A DNA stretch of 16,991 bases from an uncultured Flavobacterium sp. (GTDB lineage Bacteria; Bacteroidota; Bacteroidia; Flavobacteriales; Flavobacteriaceae), in the NCBI RefSeq assembly GCF_937967675.1, contig NZ_CALBSN010000120.1, positions 1 through 16,991 on the forward strand, written 5' to 3'. The position numbers were made by a program, and so were the translations under genes. Positions 1 to 7,705 of this stretch are shown here, one piece after another. The notes beneath the pieces are model-generated. The model was given only the letters and a program-made list of their open reading frames with translations, was not told the origin of the DNA and searched no databases. Within the stretch, counting starts at the first letter, position 1. The number at the start of each line of letters is the position of its first letter.

Positions 1-26
1 GTTAAAAATAAGATTTTATTCTTAAC
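1..26 (-). terminator. AT-only imperfect inverted repeat after the truncated methyltransferase
   Basis: GTTAA-AATAA at 1-11 pairs with TTATT-TTAAC at 16-26 with one mismatch and a four-base loop, starting 12 bases beyond the stop at 39-41. It could be a weak terminator or only AT-rich low-complexity DNA. The stem has almost no G/C, so the call is tentative. Confidence 0.2.
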
Positions 27-38
27 TTTAACTGGAAG

Positions 39-1547
39 CTAAATTAGTATATCCAGTTCAGGTTTTTGATTTCTTTGACCCAAATAAGGTGGATTACCCA
101 ATATATAAATTTCATCATTATCTTTTTTAGGACATACTTTTTCCCAATCTACTCTAGTAGCATTACCATGAACTATATTTCCACCTGCTTGTAATGGTAA
201 AGTTGGTGTGCTTTCGCCTAATATTTCTTTGAACTTTTGGTTCATTTGGTGTTGTGCTAACCACAAAGATAGAATTGCAATTTCATGAGCGAAATCGTCT
301 AACTCTATGCCAAAGAATTGTGCTAACTCAATTCGTGAAAATAATGTTGGTTGATATTGTGCTGCTAAAGTTAATTGTGCTTTTGGGATTAGCTCTAATT
401 GATACGGTTCAAAACCTGTTGCTGCTTTTTGAAGCTCTTGTAATTGTAATAAAATTTTAATTTCAAGAAAGCGTAATTCTTTGTATGCGATAATTAGAAA
501 GTTACCACTACCACAAGCAGGATCAAATATTTTGATTTTACCTAAACGTTCTAATAATTTATTTAGTCTTTTAGGTTCGTATTTACCATTTTCGAACTCT
601 TCGTTTAATTCATTTAAAAATAAAGGTTCAATTACTTTCATAATGTTAGGTACGCTAGTATAGTGCATTCCTAAACCACCACGATGCTCAGGCGTAATTA
701 CCGCCTGTATCATTGAACCAAAAATATCAGGATTAATAGCTGACCAATCTAATTCGCCTGCATCAATAACAGCTTGACGAGAACGTCGAGTAAAAGATGG
801 TGTTTTATGTTTGTGTTCAAACAATCCTCCATTAACATATGGAAATTCATTTAGATATGCTGGAAGGTCTTTTCTGTTTCTGTCATGCGTATTTAAAACA
901 TCGAAAAGATTATCAAGATAATTGCTTAAATCACTACCATCGTTTTGGGTGTGTGAACTAATTGCATTTGTGAATTGACCTTTCTTAAAAATATTGGTGT
1001 CCTCTGCAAAAAAGCAAAATAACAACCTAGATAAAAACACATTTAACCCATGAATGAACTCAGGAGAATTATCAGGATTGTCTTTTTTGATTTCGTCAAA
1101 AAGCTTTGCCATTTTTTCGGCTGCTTTTACATCGGCAGGATTTTCATTTTGATGTGTTGCTTTTTCCATTCCTGCCCAAGGCAAAAAGAAATCGAAATGT
1201 TTTGGTAAAGCAGTCAATTCAATATCTAAAGTGTCTGCTGTTTTTGTATCAACTGCCAACAGCGTAGTAAAATCTGTAACGATTATAAAACGCTGTTCAT
1301 GCTTTATTTGTTCTTTGCAATTTGTAATTGCAATATGTAAATCTTCGTTGTAAACAGGTTTAAACAATACCTTTTTTTTCCAAGATACTTCACCCTCAAC
1401 TTTAGACAAATTTAAGTTTCCACTTTGCAGTCTTGTTATTGATGCTTTAGGTAAACCGTAAGCCAATAACAAATCGAAAATGAATGTGTCTTTACTAAAA
1501 TTTACAATTAAATTTTGAAGATTTTGCTCTACTTGGGCTATATTCAT
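39..1547 (-). CDS. Adenine-specific DNA methyltransferase, MmeI/type IIG-like, C-terminally truncated
   Basis: 502 residues with the gamma-class N6-adenine methyltransferase motifs: SAM-binding motif I DPACGSGNFL at residues 342-351 and catalytic NPPY at 485-488. Before motif I is the helical spacer of the MmeI/COG1002 group (residues about 130-330), and FGIELDDFAHEIAILSLWL (413-431) lies between the two motifs. The first 125 residues (with RFIIVTDFTTLLAVDTKT, 86-103) replace the nuclease domain of true type IIG enzymes; I see no clear PD-(D/E)xK site. The frame stops 14 residues after NPPY, so the rest of the catalytic domain and the whole target-recognition domain, several hundred residues in relatives, are missing. 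Without them the product should not recognise or methylate DNA by itself. Whether a complementing segment lies left of base 1 cannot be seen. It is the last visible gene of the leftward operon, 69 bp after the DUF3987 gene, and is probably cargo of the element. Family call is firm; activity is doubtful. Confidence 0.85.
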   Translation of the reverse strand: MNIAQVEQNLQNLIVNFSKDTFIFDLLLAYGLPKASITRLQSGNLNLSKVEGEVSWKKKVLFKPVYNEDLHIAITNCKEQIKHEQRFIIVTDFTTLLAVDTKTADTLDIELTALPKHFDFFLPWAGMEKATHQNENPADVKAAEKMAKLFDEIKKDNPDNSPEFIHGLNVFLSRLLFCFFAEDTNIFKKGQFTNAISSHTQNDGSDLSNYLDNLFDVLNTHDRNRKDLPAYLNEFPYVNGGLFEHKHKTPSFTRRSRQAVIDAGELDWSAINPDIFGSMIQAVITPEHRGGLGMHYTSVPNIMKVIEPLFLNELNEEFENGKYEPKRLNKLLERLGKIKIFDPACGSGNFLIIAYKELRFLEIKILLQLQELQKAATGFEPYQLELIPKAQLTLAAQYQPTLFSRIELAQFFGIELDDFAHEIAILSLWLAQHQMNQKFKEILGESTPTLPLQAGGNIVHGNATRVDWEKVCPKKDNDEIYILGNPPYLGQRNQKPELDILI

Positions 1548-1616
1548 ATTATTGAATTTCTATATAAAAACTCAAAAATAAGACATTATAATTATTGTTT
1601 AACTATATAATTAATT

Positions 1617-3878
1617 TTAGTTGATTTTTCTGTAATTTCCATAGTCTGGTTGTTCTAAATATTTTCCTAAACATGATTTAAGAAAATTACCCACTGAACG
1701 TTCACCAATATCAAACTTTTTACCAATTTCAATTGCTTCTTTTCTCTGGAATTTATTAGGTAACGCATCGAAAAACTTCTTTTTGTTTTCACCTGATTTG
1801 AATGGTCCTTGTTCCCCTTGTTTTGGTAGATTAGTAAACATTATAACACTGTGTTGAATGTACGTTTTTGTTAATGTTAATGCGGTTTCAAAATCAATAT
1901 CCAAACAATATACTTCTTTGTGATGCTCATTTGTTACAAACTTTCTTATAGCTGTGAAAATCATGCAAAAACGATATAATATCAACCCTAATCGCTTAAC
2001 TATACTTAAAGCATCTTCACTAACAAACGTGTTTATTTGTTCTAAAAAAGAGCTAAAAATAGGATTAAATCTTTCCCATTGTTCATCAGTTAAATGTAAA
2101 ATCATTTCGTCTGTTTCGTAAAACTCAACTAACTTTAAAACTAGTTTTGATTGAGTTGTGAAATAGTCTGTTAAGTTTACAGGATTTCCTTTTGGTGATG
2201 GGTCTAACCATACTGCTTCTGTTTTAAATACATAGAATATAAATCGACTAAATAATCCATCTTCGGCAGAAGAAATAATATTAAATATTTGTTTTGGTGT
2301 TCCCGACAATGCTACTGCTAATTGCGGATTATTTACTTCGACAAACTCGCCATCAGTTTTTCTACTTACTGATATTTTTTCGTGATGAAAAGATTTACGC
2401 AACATATCGGAATATGTTCCCCATTCGTTTTTGAATGTTTGTCCTAATGTATCTGCTTCGGTTTCACAAATAATTCCTTTGCCTTCGTTACAATCTAAGT
2501 GCTGAATTATTTTAGCATTACTTGTATTTGCCGGAATATAAACTACTTTGAATTTTGGAGCTTGTGGCATTTCTTGTCCTTCTTCAAGTTTTCCTTTTGC
2601 TTTGAGCATTTTATAAGCTGCTAAACTTTCTTCGTATCGTTTTTTATCCTCTATGGAAATAGCTAATGTTTTGTCATGGTATTTGTCTGCTAATGCTTTT
2701 GCAAATTTCAAAGATCCTTTTCCCGAAGCTGCTGGAGCTAAAATGAAAGAAAACAAACTTGGATAAATAACGCTACCGCTATATAAACCTGAAACATTAG
2801 GTAAGCAACCTGATAAAATTGCTAATGCTCCTGTAAGGAATGTATCTCTTTCTCTTTCTTGTGTAAACACTTGACAGCTTTCAAACAAAATAGGTGGTAG
2901 GTTATCGTAAACCGATTGCGGAATTATAGGCGTCCCTTTTAGACAATCTTCATAATCATCAAAATTATTGTCTGTATTTATAATACTATCTGTTTTGGAA
3001 CTTTGCATGTTTGCAAACTTTGCAAACTTTGCAAAGTCTGCACTTTGGTTTCTATATGTGCTGATTACCGTTGCTTTTATTTCTCTTTCCTCTAAATCAA
3101 AATTATTAATACAATAGTTCAAAGTATCATCTTCATAAATACCAAACTTATTTGCATTACAAGAGAATAGGAAAATAAAGTTGTTTCTATTTCCATTGTA
3201 ATATTGTTCTTTTTGCTCCGTAAACTTTAAGCACTTGTCTAATAATTCATCTGTTGTAATGACGTGTTTGACTTCTCTTATTGGTTCTGATTTCAATGGT
3301 TTAATTTCTTCCTTTGCTTCAAAAATTACTGCATTTTCATTTAAAAATAAATCTGTATCACAAGAAACAAAACACAATCGGGTAATGTCTTTACATTTTG
3401 CATCAAAATCATAACCTGATAACTCTTTATAAAAATTTGCGATTTGATTGTAAACTGTTGTGTGTTGCTCTGCATTTGAATTGACTTTAATGAATACTTT
3501 TAAACCTTCGTTACTTGGACTTATAAATGATGCAAACGTATATCTACAGCCATTTACAAGCGTTACAAGATTGTTTATTTCAGTTAGTGGTATATCATCA
3601 AAATCTAAACATACTACTTGTGAATAGGTTACTATATTCGCTTTTGTTCTACTTTCTCCAAATGTTCCAGAAGTTGTAAAACCTAATAAATTACTTTTGA
3701 TTTCTTCGGCTGTTTTTTCATCTCCTTTATGCAAAGCGTATCGGATAGAATTAATTTCACTTTGGTATTTATCGGATTTGATTTCTTGTAATACTTCTAA
3801 AAGATTTCTTTCTCCTAAGTTGTATTTGAACTCTTGATAAACACTAACCATCAGTTTGCTATTTGCTATCTGTTCCAT
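1617..3878 (-). CDS. BT4734-like primase-type N-terminus fused to DUF3987 ATPase (mobile-element replication protein)
   Basis: About 753 residues. The N-terminal part (about 1-190) matches the BT4734/BF3469-like domain found at the start of primase-like proteins on Bacteroidota elements: acidic VCLDFDDI at 90-97, SPSNEGLKVFIKV at 121-133 and DITRLCFVS at 165-173. After a low-complexity linker comes a DUF3987 domain with a P-loop-like APAASGKGS at 382-390, an acidic IICETEADTLGQ strand at 470-481, and the SGTPKQ...GLFSRFIFY segment (526-550) with a likely arginine finger. By analogy it would prime or unwind DNA during replication or maintenance of the excised element; this is family inference. 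Start: an ATG at 3878 follows the upstream stop by 2 bases; a GTG at 3881 overlaps that stop by one base and would add one residue. Either way it is translationally coupled to the HTH gene. Confidence 0.88.
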   Translation of the reverse strand: MEQIANSKLMVSVYQEFKYNLGERNLLEVLQEIKSDKYQSEINSIRYALHKGDEKTAEEIKSNLLGFTTSGTFGESRTKANIVTYSQVVCLDFDDIPLTEINNLVTLVNGCRYTFASFISPSNEGLKVFIKVNSNAEQHTTVYNQIANFYKELSGYDFDAKCKDITRLCFVSCDTDLFLNENAVIFEAKEEIKPLKSEPIREVKHVITTDELLDKCLKFTEQKEQYYNGNRNNFIFLFSCNANKFGIYEDDTLNYCINNFDLEEREIKATVISTYRNQSADFAKFAKFANMQSSKTDSIINTDNNFDDYEDCLKGTPIIPQSVYDNLPPILFESCQVFTQERERDTFLTGALAILSGCLPNVSGLYSGSVIYPSLFSFILAPAASGKGSLKFAKALADKYHDKTLAISIEDKKRYEESLAAYKMLKAKGKLEEGQEMPQAPKFKVVYIPANTSNAKIIQHLDCNEGKGIICETEADTLGQTFKNEWGTYSDMLRKSFHHEKISVSRKTDGEFVEVNNPQLAVALSGTPKQIFNIISSAEDGLFSRFIFYVFKTEAVWLDPSPKGNPVNLTDYFTTQSKLVLKLVEFYETDEMILHLTDEQWERFNPIFSSFLEQINTFVSEDALSIVKRLGLILYRFCMIFTAIRKFVTNEHHKEVYCLDIDFETALTLTKTYIQHSVIMFTNLPKQGEQGPFKSGENKKKFFDALPNKFQRKEAIEIGKKFDIGERSVGNFLKSCLGKYLEQPDYGNYRKIN

Positions 3879-3880
3879 CA

Positions 3881-4156
3881 CTACTTAGAATTATAGTTAT
3901 CATTTAGTAATTTTTGGATATCCGAAAGTCTGTAATAGATTTTATTACCTACTTGAGAAAACTCGATAATTTTCTTGTTTCTCCATTCCTGTGCTGTTCT
4001 TTTACTAATATTCATTAGCTTCATAAATTCACCGTTATCAAAAAACACATCTTCGGGATCTAATTTGCCACCCAATTTCATTTGAGCCACTATTAAGGCA
4101 ACACTATCGTCTAACCTTTTTAATACTTTTTCGGCATCGTCATAAAAATTACTCAT
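3881..4156 (-). CDS. Small helix-turn-helix (HTH_17/excisionase-like) protein
   Basis: 91 residues. Residues about 39-87 form a MerR/excisionase-type winged HTH: NGEFMKLMNISKRTAQEWR is the recognition helix-turn-helix, followed by the wing IIEFSQVGNKIYYRLSDIQKLL. The first 38 residues look helical and have no recognised function. Such proteins sit between integrase and DUF3987 genes in Bacteroidota elements and act as Xis-like directionality factors or regulators. It starts 3 bp after its HTH neighbour ends and its stop overlaps the start region of the DUF3987 gene, so the three are one transcription unit. DNA binding is well supported; the target is unknown. Confidence 0.85.
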   Translation of the reverse strand: MSNFYDDAEKVLKRLDDSVALIVAQMKLGGKLDPEDVFFDNGEFMKLMNISKRTAQEWRNKKIIEFSQVGNKIYYRLSDIQKLLNDNYNSK

Positions 4157-4159
4157 AGC

Positions 4160-4447
4160 TTACTTTTTTAATAGGGTTAAACAATCCATTAATTCGCTCT
4201 TTTTGTAGTAACGTCTTGCACCTATGCCATAGGCTTTGACTTTACCATTGTTTGTCCATGCCCAAAGTGTGCTGCTATCAATTTTTAGAAATTGGCAGGT
4301 TTCTTCTCTGGTCATTAATTCTTCCGAATTGTCTTTTGTTTGAAGTTCTTTTTGAAGTTCAAGAATTCCGTTTCTAACGGATGTACCTATTAGCTGTTGA
4401 AGCTGTTCAATAGATAGGTTTTGAAGTAAAATTGCATTGTTTTGCAT
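4160..4447 (-). CDS. Small helix-turn-helix (HTH_17/excisionase-like) protein
   Basis: 95 residues. A helical N-terminus (LLQNLSIEQLQQLIG, possibly a dimerisation helix) precedes a winged HTH at residues about 44-90: LMTREETCQFLKIDSSTLWAW then NNGKVKAYGIGARRYYKKSEL. The fold matches its neighbour, but the sequences differ enough that the pair is not a recent duplication. Paired HTH_17 genes just upstream of a DUF3987 gene are common in Bacteroidota integrative elements. One plausible split is an Xis for the integrase and a transcriptional regulator; the phased motif array near the integrase (7083-7147) is a candidate target. That assignment is inference only. Confidence 0.85.
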   Translation of the reverse strand: MQNNAILLQNLSIEQLQQLIGTSVRNGILELQKELQTKDNSEELMTREETCQFLKIDSSTLWAWTNNGKVKAYGIGARRYYKKSELMDCLTLLKK

Positions 4448-4508
4448 GACTTGTTATATTTAAGATTAACAAGCCAAAATTCTAGTTGAAGTCGTGTTGT
4501 GGATTGAA

Positions 4509-4539
4509 TGAAATCGTGTGTTTTATTACACGGTTTTCA
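4509..4539 (-). terminator. Hairpin between the 405-aa gene and the HTH pair
   Basis: An imperfect hairpin (TGAAA-TCGTGT at 4509-4519 against ACACGG-TTTTCA at 4528-4539) lies in the 98-bp gap just beyond the stop of the 405-aa gene. No clean T-run follows on the minus strand, so it may be an attenuating or processing stem rather than a full terminator. Confidence 0.35.
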
Positions 4540-4545
4540 TGTAGT

Positions 4546-5763
4546 TTATTTTACCCTTGAATATATACTATCACGTAAAGCAATTTTACCTATATCTCCT
4601 TTAGGTTTAATTCTATCAATTGAAATATCAAAATCTGAAAGCATTTCTATATATGTTTTGTGAAGCAAATCAAAATGTATTAAACCTTCATAAGTCATTT
4701 TATAAAACACATAACTGTAATTAGATAAACATTCTTTTTTGTTCCCAAATTCATCATACAATTTTTTAAAAACAGAATATGAATAGTAATCTTTAAAAAT
4801 TCTCGGATATGGGTTTACTTCACTAGGTACTTTGATTTCCTTTTCTTTACTTTCAACTTTTACTACTTCCGGGCTTTTGGTTGTAGGTTTAATTAAATCT
4901 GAAATTGTTTTTTTCTTTGTTTGTTCTTCAACTTCGTCTGGAGTTTGAAATGAACTAAATTCTTCCATTCTGTCCCAATGTATTGATATAATCTTATTAC
5001 AAACTGAACAAAAAGCTTTATTGTTATATGCTTTACTATTTTTAAAATCAGATTTATCAAAATCAACACTTATTTGAGCCGTTAGTTCCCAATATTGCCC
5101 TATTCGTTTACAGTTGTCGTAAGTATAGTTTTCTTCTAATCTTGTAAAATAAAATAACTCTGTAAAGGCAGTATTAAAATCAAAATATTTGTAATCGCTT
5201 ATTGTCCCATTCATGAAAGCTTCTAATTTGAAAAAAGCATCATTGAGTTTTTGAACTACTTTATCATAATTCAAATTATTGTCTTTTGGAATGTCAATGA
5301 ATGATTTATAAGTTAAAAAGCTATTTACATCACATACCCCTTGAATAAAATCTTTTAAAGGATTGTAATTATAACCTAAACTTTCAATAACACTATCAAA
5401 TCTATAACGTTCTATATCTTCTAAATTCTTTCCAACTAACTCTTCAAATAATTCATAGTATTCTGTTAGAAGAAAGTTTTTAGTAATTATTTCTCGTAAT
5501 TCTTCAAATTCGGTGTTTAAAGGGTCTGGAGTAGTTAAACAATTTAGATAACCTGCAATGATAGGATTACATTTACTTATTCTTTTTTTGAGTTTCTGAA
5601 CCTTTTTAGTAGTGATGATTTGCTTTTCAGCATCATCAGAACACAGAGAATAGTCAAGTCTGCCCAAGTCTCTTTCTTGTTGCTCGATACTAAAAATTTC
5701 TATGTTTACAAATTCCAAAAGGAAGTCTAAAACTTCCTTTTCTTTCTTGCTTAACTCACCCAT
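4546..5763 (-). CDS. Unrecognised mobile-element protein, 405 aa
   Basis: Not recognised as a named family. It has no signal peptide or membrane segment. The N-terminal half (1-250) is mostly helical and acidic. A single CxxC-type pair (FCSVCNK, 251-257) could be half of a metal site. A charged low-complexity linker rich in K, E, P and T follows (about 275-318). A distinct C-terminal block (about 318-405) begins NPYPRIFKDYYSYSVFKKLY and contains YVFYKMTYEGLIH. That block, a compact domain after a flexible linker, resembles the C-termini of hypothetical proteins I recall beside integrases in Flavobacterium elements. It lies 51 bp downstream of the integrase stop on the same strand, so co-transcription is likely. 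A role in excision, immunity or regulation cannot be told from sequence. Confidence 0.75.
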   Translation of the reverse strand: MGELSKKEKEVLDFLLEFVNIEIFSIEQQERDLGRLDYSLCSDDAEKQIITTKKVQKLKKRISKCNPIIAGYLNCLTTPDPLNTEFEELREIITKNFLLTEYYELFEELVGKNLEDIERYRFDSVIESLGYNYNPLKDFIQGVCDVNSFLTYKSFIDIPKDNNLNYDKVVQKLNDAFFKLEAFMNGTISDYKYFDFNTAFTELFYFTRLEENYTYDNCKRIGQYWELTAQISVDFDKSDFKNSKAYNNKAFCSVCNKIISIHWDRMEEFSSFQTPDEVEEQTKKKTISDLIKPTTKSPEVVKVESKEKEIKVPSEVNPYPRIFKDYYSYSVFKKLYDEFGNKKECLSNYSYVFYKMTYEGLIHFDLLHKTYIEMLSDFDISIDRIKPKGDIGKIALRDSIYSRVK

Positions 5764-5814
5764 CAGTTTGCAAATATTTTTTAAAAGTGTGAAAGTATGA
5801 AAAACCCTTAAATA

Positions 5815-7047
5815 TTAAAAGTAATTCGTTAACTCCATTGCAATATCCTTGTTGCTTTTGCCAATGTAAGTTAAAAACATTGCTTCTGTTGTATGCCCTG
5901 TTATGTACATTAAAAATGAGGTTGGAATTTTACCATAATTGTTGGTTGCAAAGCTTCTTCTTCCAATATGAGAAGAAACCATTAAATGTTTTGGATAATC
6001 TTTTGTAACTTTTTCTTTTAGTTTATGGTCAAATAATGTTCCGTGAATAGGTTGGTTTATTTCAGCTGCTTCACATACTTTTTTAATATGCTCATTATAA
6101 CGTTGGTCTGATATTTTTCTTGGGAAATTACCATCGTATTTCTTCATTATTTCAATGATTTTTGAATGAAGCGGTATTGTCATTATCTTATCTGTTTTAA
6201 CCTGTGTAAACTCAATTAATGGCTTTAATTGACCTGCTTTATTCTTTTCGTATCTAATCATAGATTTATCAAAACGTAAGAAGTCTGAAACCCTTTGACC
6301 GCAATAACAGCTTATCAATAACCAATCACGTGCATTTTCTAAACCATCTGTTAACTTCTCGCTTTCAATTTTTTCAATTGCTAGAATTTCCTTTTCATCT
6401 AAATAGATATTATCTACTTTATGATACTTTGCTTTAATGCTGTCAAGTTGATAATGTGTTTCTACTCCGTTAGCTTTTGCATGTCGGCAAAATGTTTTTA
6501 TAAAGCGAATGTTTCTTGCTGTTGTGTTTGGTGCATAACCAACACTAATACAATATTTTTCAAAGTCCATTTTGAATTTAGCATCAATATCACGAATGTA
6601 TAAAACTGAATTTGTGTGTTCTTGATAACGCTTCAATAAATGCTTGATAACATTACATTTTGTAATAGTGCTGCTTTTTACATCGGCTTTTTTAAACTCA
6701 ATGAATGTGTCAATATAATCTACTAATTTATCTGGATGCTTTTCTTGTTCCTGTGGTGGATTGATAAAATCTTTTAACCATTGAGCATCTATAACCTTGT
6801 TGCCCTTGCTTCGGTTGTACTCTTTTAATAGGTCGTTTTTTAATGTTGACAAATCTGTATCCAGGTTTGCAATGTCAATATCTTTTAAAGCTTTCTTTGT
6901 TGGTCGCTGTTCTGCATCATCCCAATTGATTGGGTCAATATGATAATTTGTTTTAGCTTTGATGTCAAGTGTTCTGCCATCACGTAAACGAATGTAAATA
7001 ACCGCAGGACTTTTTTTGCTCTGAAGGAGTAGATAAATAGATGCCAT
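5815..7047 (-). CDS. Tyrosine-type site-specific recombinase (integrase), Bacteroidota element type
   Basis: 410 residues with all three integrase parts. An arm-type DNA-binding N-terminus (about 1-95) begins MASIYLLLQSKKSPAVIYIR, with WDDAEQRPTKKA. A SAM-like core-binding domain spans about 105-205. The catalytic domain spans about 215-410 with R252 (CGQRVSDFLR), the beta-hairpin lysine K284 (TQVKTDK), H360-x-x-R363 (HIGRRSF), H385 (ITGHTT) and nucleophile Y394 (TYIG). All catalytic residues are present, so it should be active. It would catalyse integration and excision of the surrounding element at the tRNA-derived site found about 190-208 bp upstream of its start. It heads the leftward gene set, placing the element's right end just upstream. 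Start ATG at 7045-7047; no Shine-Dalgarno sequence, as is usual in this phylum. Confidence 0.95.
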   Translation of the reverse strand: MASIYLLLQSKKSPAVIYIRLRDGRTLDIKAKTNYHIDPINWDDAEQRPTKKALKDIDIANLDTDLSTLKNDLLKEYNRSKGNKVIDAQWLKDFINPPQEQEKHPDKLVDYIDTFIEFKKADVKSSTITKCNVIKHLLKRYQEHTNSVLYIRDIDAKFKMDFEKYCISVGYAPNTTARNIRFIKTFCRHAKANGVETHYQLDSIKAKYHKVDNIYLDEKEILAIEKIESEKLTDGLENARDWLLISCYCGQRVSDFLRFDKSMIRYEKNKAGQLKPLIEFTQVKTDKIMTIPLHSKIIEIMKKYDGNFPRKISDQRYNEHIKKVCEAAEINQPIHGTLFDHKLKEKVTKDYPKHLMVSSHIGRRSFATNNYGKIPTSFLMYITGHTTEAMFLTYIGKSNKDIAMELTNYF

Positions 7048-7082
7048 ATTTTTGCCTTTTTATGTTCCATAAAGATACAAAA

Positions 7083-7147
7083 TTTAGTCCACATTTAGCC
7101 CACATTTGTCCAAAAATATCCTAATTTATCCAATATTATCCAATACC
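7083..7147. promoter_or_regulatory. Helically phased array of six TCC motifs upstream of the integrase
   Basis: Six motifs of the form T(T/A)(A/T)(G/A)(T/C)CC have their CC pairs at 7089, 7100, 7110, 7120, 7130 and 7140, a spacing of 11, 10, 10, 10 and 10 bp. The left part includes two 11-bp units, TTTAGTCCACA and TTTAGCCCACA; the right part is ATCC followed by AT-rich six-base spacers. The array starts 36 bp upstream of the integrase ATG and ends about 90 bp before the tRNA-derived core. Sites on one face of the helix suit arm-type sites for the integrase, Xis-like binding, or an operator for one of the HTH proteins. Spacing is read directly from the sequence; function is inferred. Confidence 0.6.
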
Positions 7148-7153
7148 TTTTAT

Positions 7154-7234
7154 TTTGTAAACCTTTGTAAAGTATTGATTTTATTGACTTTTTGTATATA
7201 AATAGGTTTTTTTGATTTTTGGGTGTTTGTAAAG
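7154..7234. repeat. TTTGTAA direct repeats beside the att core
   Basis: TTTGTAA occurs at 7154-7160 and again exactly 10 bp on at 7164-7170. The longer TTTGTAAAG occurs at 7164-7172 and 7226-7234, the latter only 3 bp from the tRNA-like fragment. They could be further integrase contact sites; in AT-rich DNA chance is possible. Confidence 0.35.
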
Positions 7235-7237
7235 TTG

Positions 7238-7255
7238 TAGTCCCTCTTTCTCCGC
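7238..7255 (+). other. Putative attachment junction: 3' end of a tRNA-Ser gene
   Basis: TCCCTCTTTCTCCGC reads as the end of a tRNA: 3' half of a T stem (CCCTC), acceptor strand TTTCTCC, then discriminator G, which is typical of tRNA-Ser. No T loop, anticodon arm or 5' acceptor strand precedes it, so it is not a tRNA gene. A stranded tRNA 3' end next to an integrase start, followed by a terminator, is the usual trace of integration into a tRNA gene. The orientation means the intact tRNA should lie at the far left end of the element, outside the window. Serine identity is inferred. Confidence 0.6.
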
Positions 7256-7260
7256 AGGGT

Positions 7261-7292
7261 AAAACCGGTTCAGAAATGAATCGGTTTTTTTT
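7261..7292 (+). terminator. Intrinsic terminator beyond the tRNA-like fragment
   Basis: AAAACCGGTTC (7261-7271) pairs completely with GAATCGGTTTT (7278-7288), with one G-T wobble, around loop AGAAAT; a T-run follows to 7292. Its position 5 bp after the tRNA-like end suggests it was the terminator of the interrupted tRNA transcript, now separated from its gene by the element. Confidence 0.8.
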
Positions 7293-7340
7293 ATGACTTT
7301 TTTTAAACACATAGCTACATAGGCGTTGCACTTTTTTTGG

Positions 7341-7380
7341 AACACAGATTTAAGAAATTTTAGAAATCTTTAAAAATCTG
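7341..7380 (+). repeat. AT-rich dispersed repeat, copy 1
   Basis: Begins AACACAGA, then AAGAAATTT and AAATCTTT. A closely similar 30-bp copy lies inverted at 13711-13740. It contains a CAGATTT (7345-7351) / AAATCTG (7374-7380) inverted pair. Similar AACACAGATT... stretches are frequent in Flavobacterium intergenic DNA (from memory). Confidence 0.5.
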
Positions 7381-7390
7381 TTGACTCGAT

Positions 7391-7414
7391 TGTCATCCTG
7401 AGCGAAGTCGAAGG
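7391..7414 (+). repeat. Dispersed intergenic repeat (TGAGCGAAGTCGAAGG type)
   Basis: A 24-bp block ending CCTGAGCGAAGTCGAAGG matches a short repeat that I recall as widespread between genes of Bacteroidota. There is one copy in this window. It marks chromosomal sequence to the right of the element. Confidence 0.5.
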
Positions 7415-7455
7415 CTAATGGAAAAGGATTGAATTAAAATTTCTTAGAAGGAATT

Positions 7456-7496
7456 GTCCCCTTGAGGGTTCCGACCCTTCGGAATACAGGGGTGTT
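7456..7496 (+). repeat. G/C-rich palindromic intergenic repeat
   Basis: CCCCT (7458-7462) and AGGGG (7488-7492) enclose a perfect inner hairpin TTCCGA-ccct-TCGGAA (7469-7484). The CCCCTT...GGGGT layout is related to the palindrome inserted in the restriction gene at 10998-11021. Confidence 0.55.
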
Positions 7497-7705
7497 GCGT
7501 GTTTGTATTTGATTTTTGAAGTTGTTCTTGTTCTTATCCTAGCTCTTTAAATTATCAATAAACAATTTCGCAGAAGTCGACAAAGCTTTGATGTGTTGAA
7601 AAAATAATCTCGTTTATAAAAGCACATAAATTTTGCAAGCTCCTTATTTTTTAGGTGGTTTGAACGGTATCATTTGAAAATCACATAAATATAACTTATT
7701 GAAAT

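Noticed and set aside
7083..7170. CRISPR-like short repeats
   Set aside because: Units are only 10-11 bp with no unique spacers and no cas genes; they fit protein-binding sites.
7095..7331. 78-aa minus-strand reading frame upstream of the integrase
   Set aside because: It runs through the terminator, the tRNA-like fragment and the phased motif array, and its sequence is just their translation.
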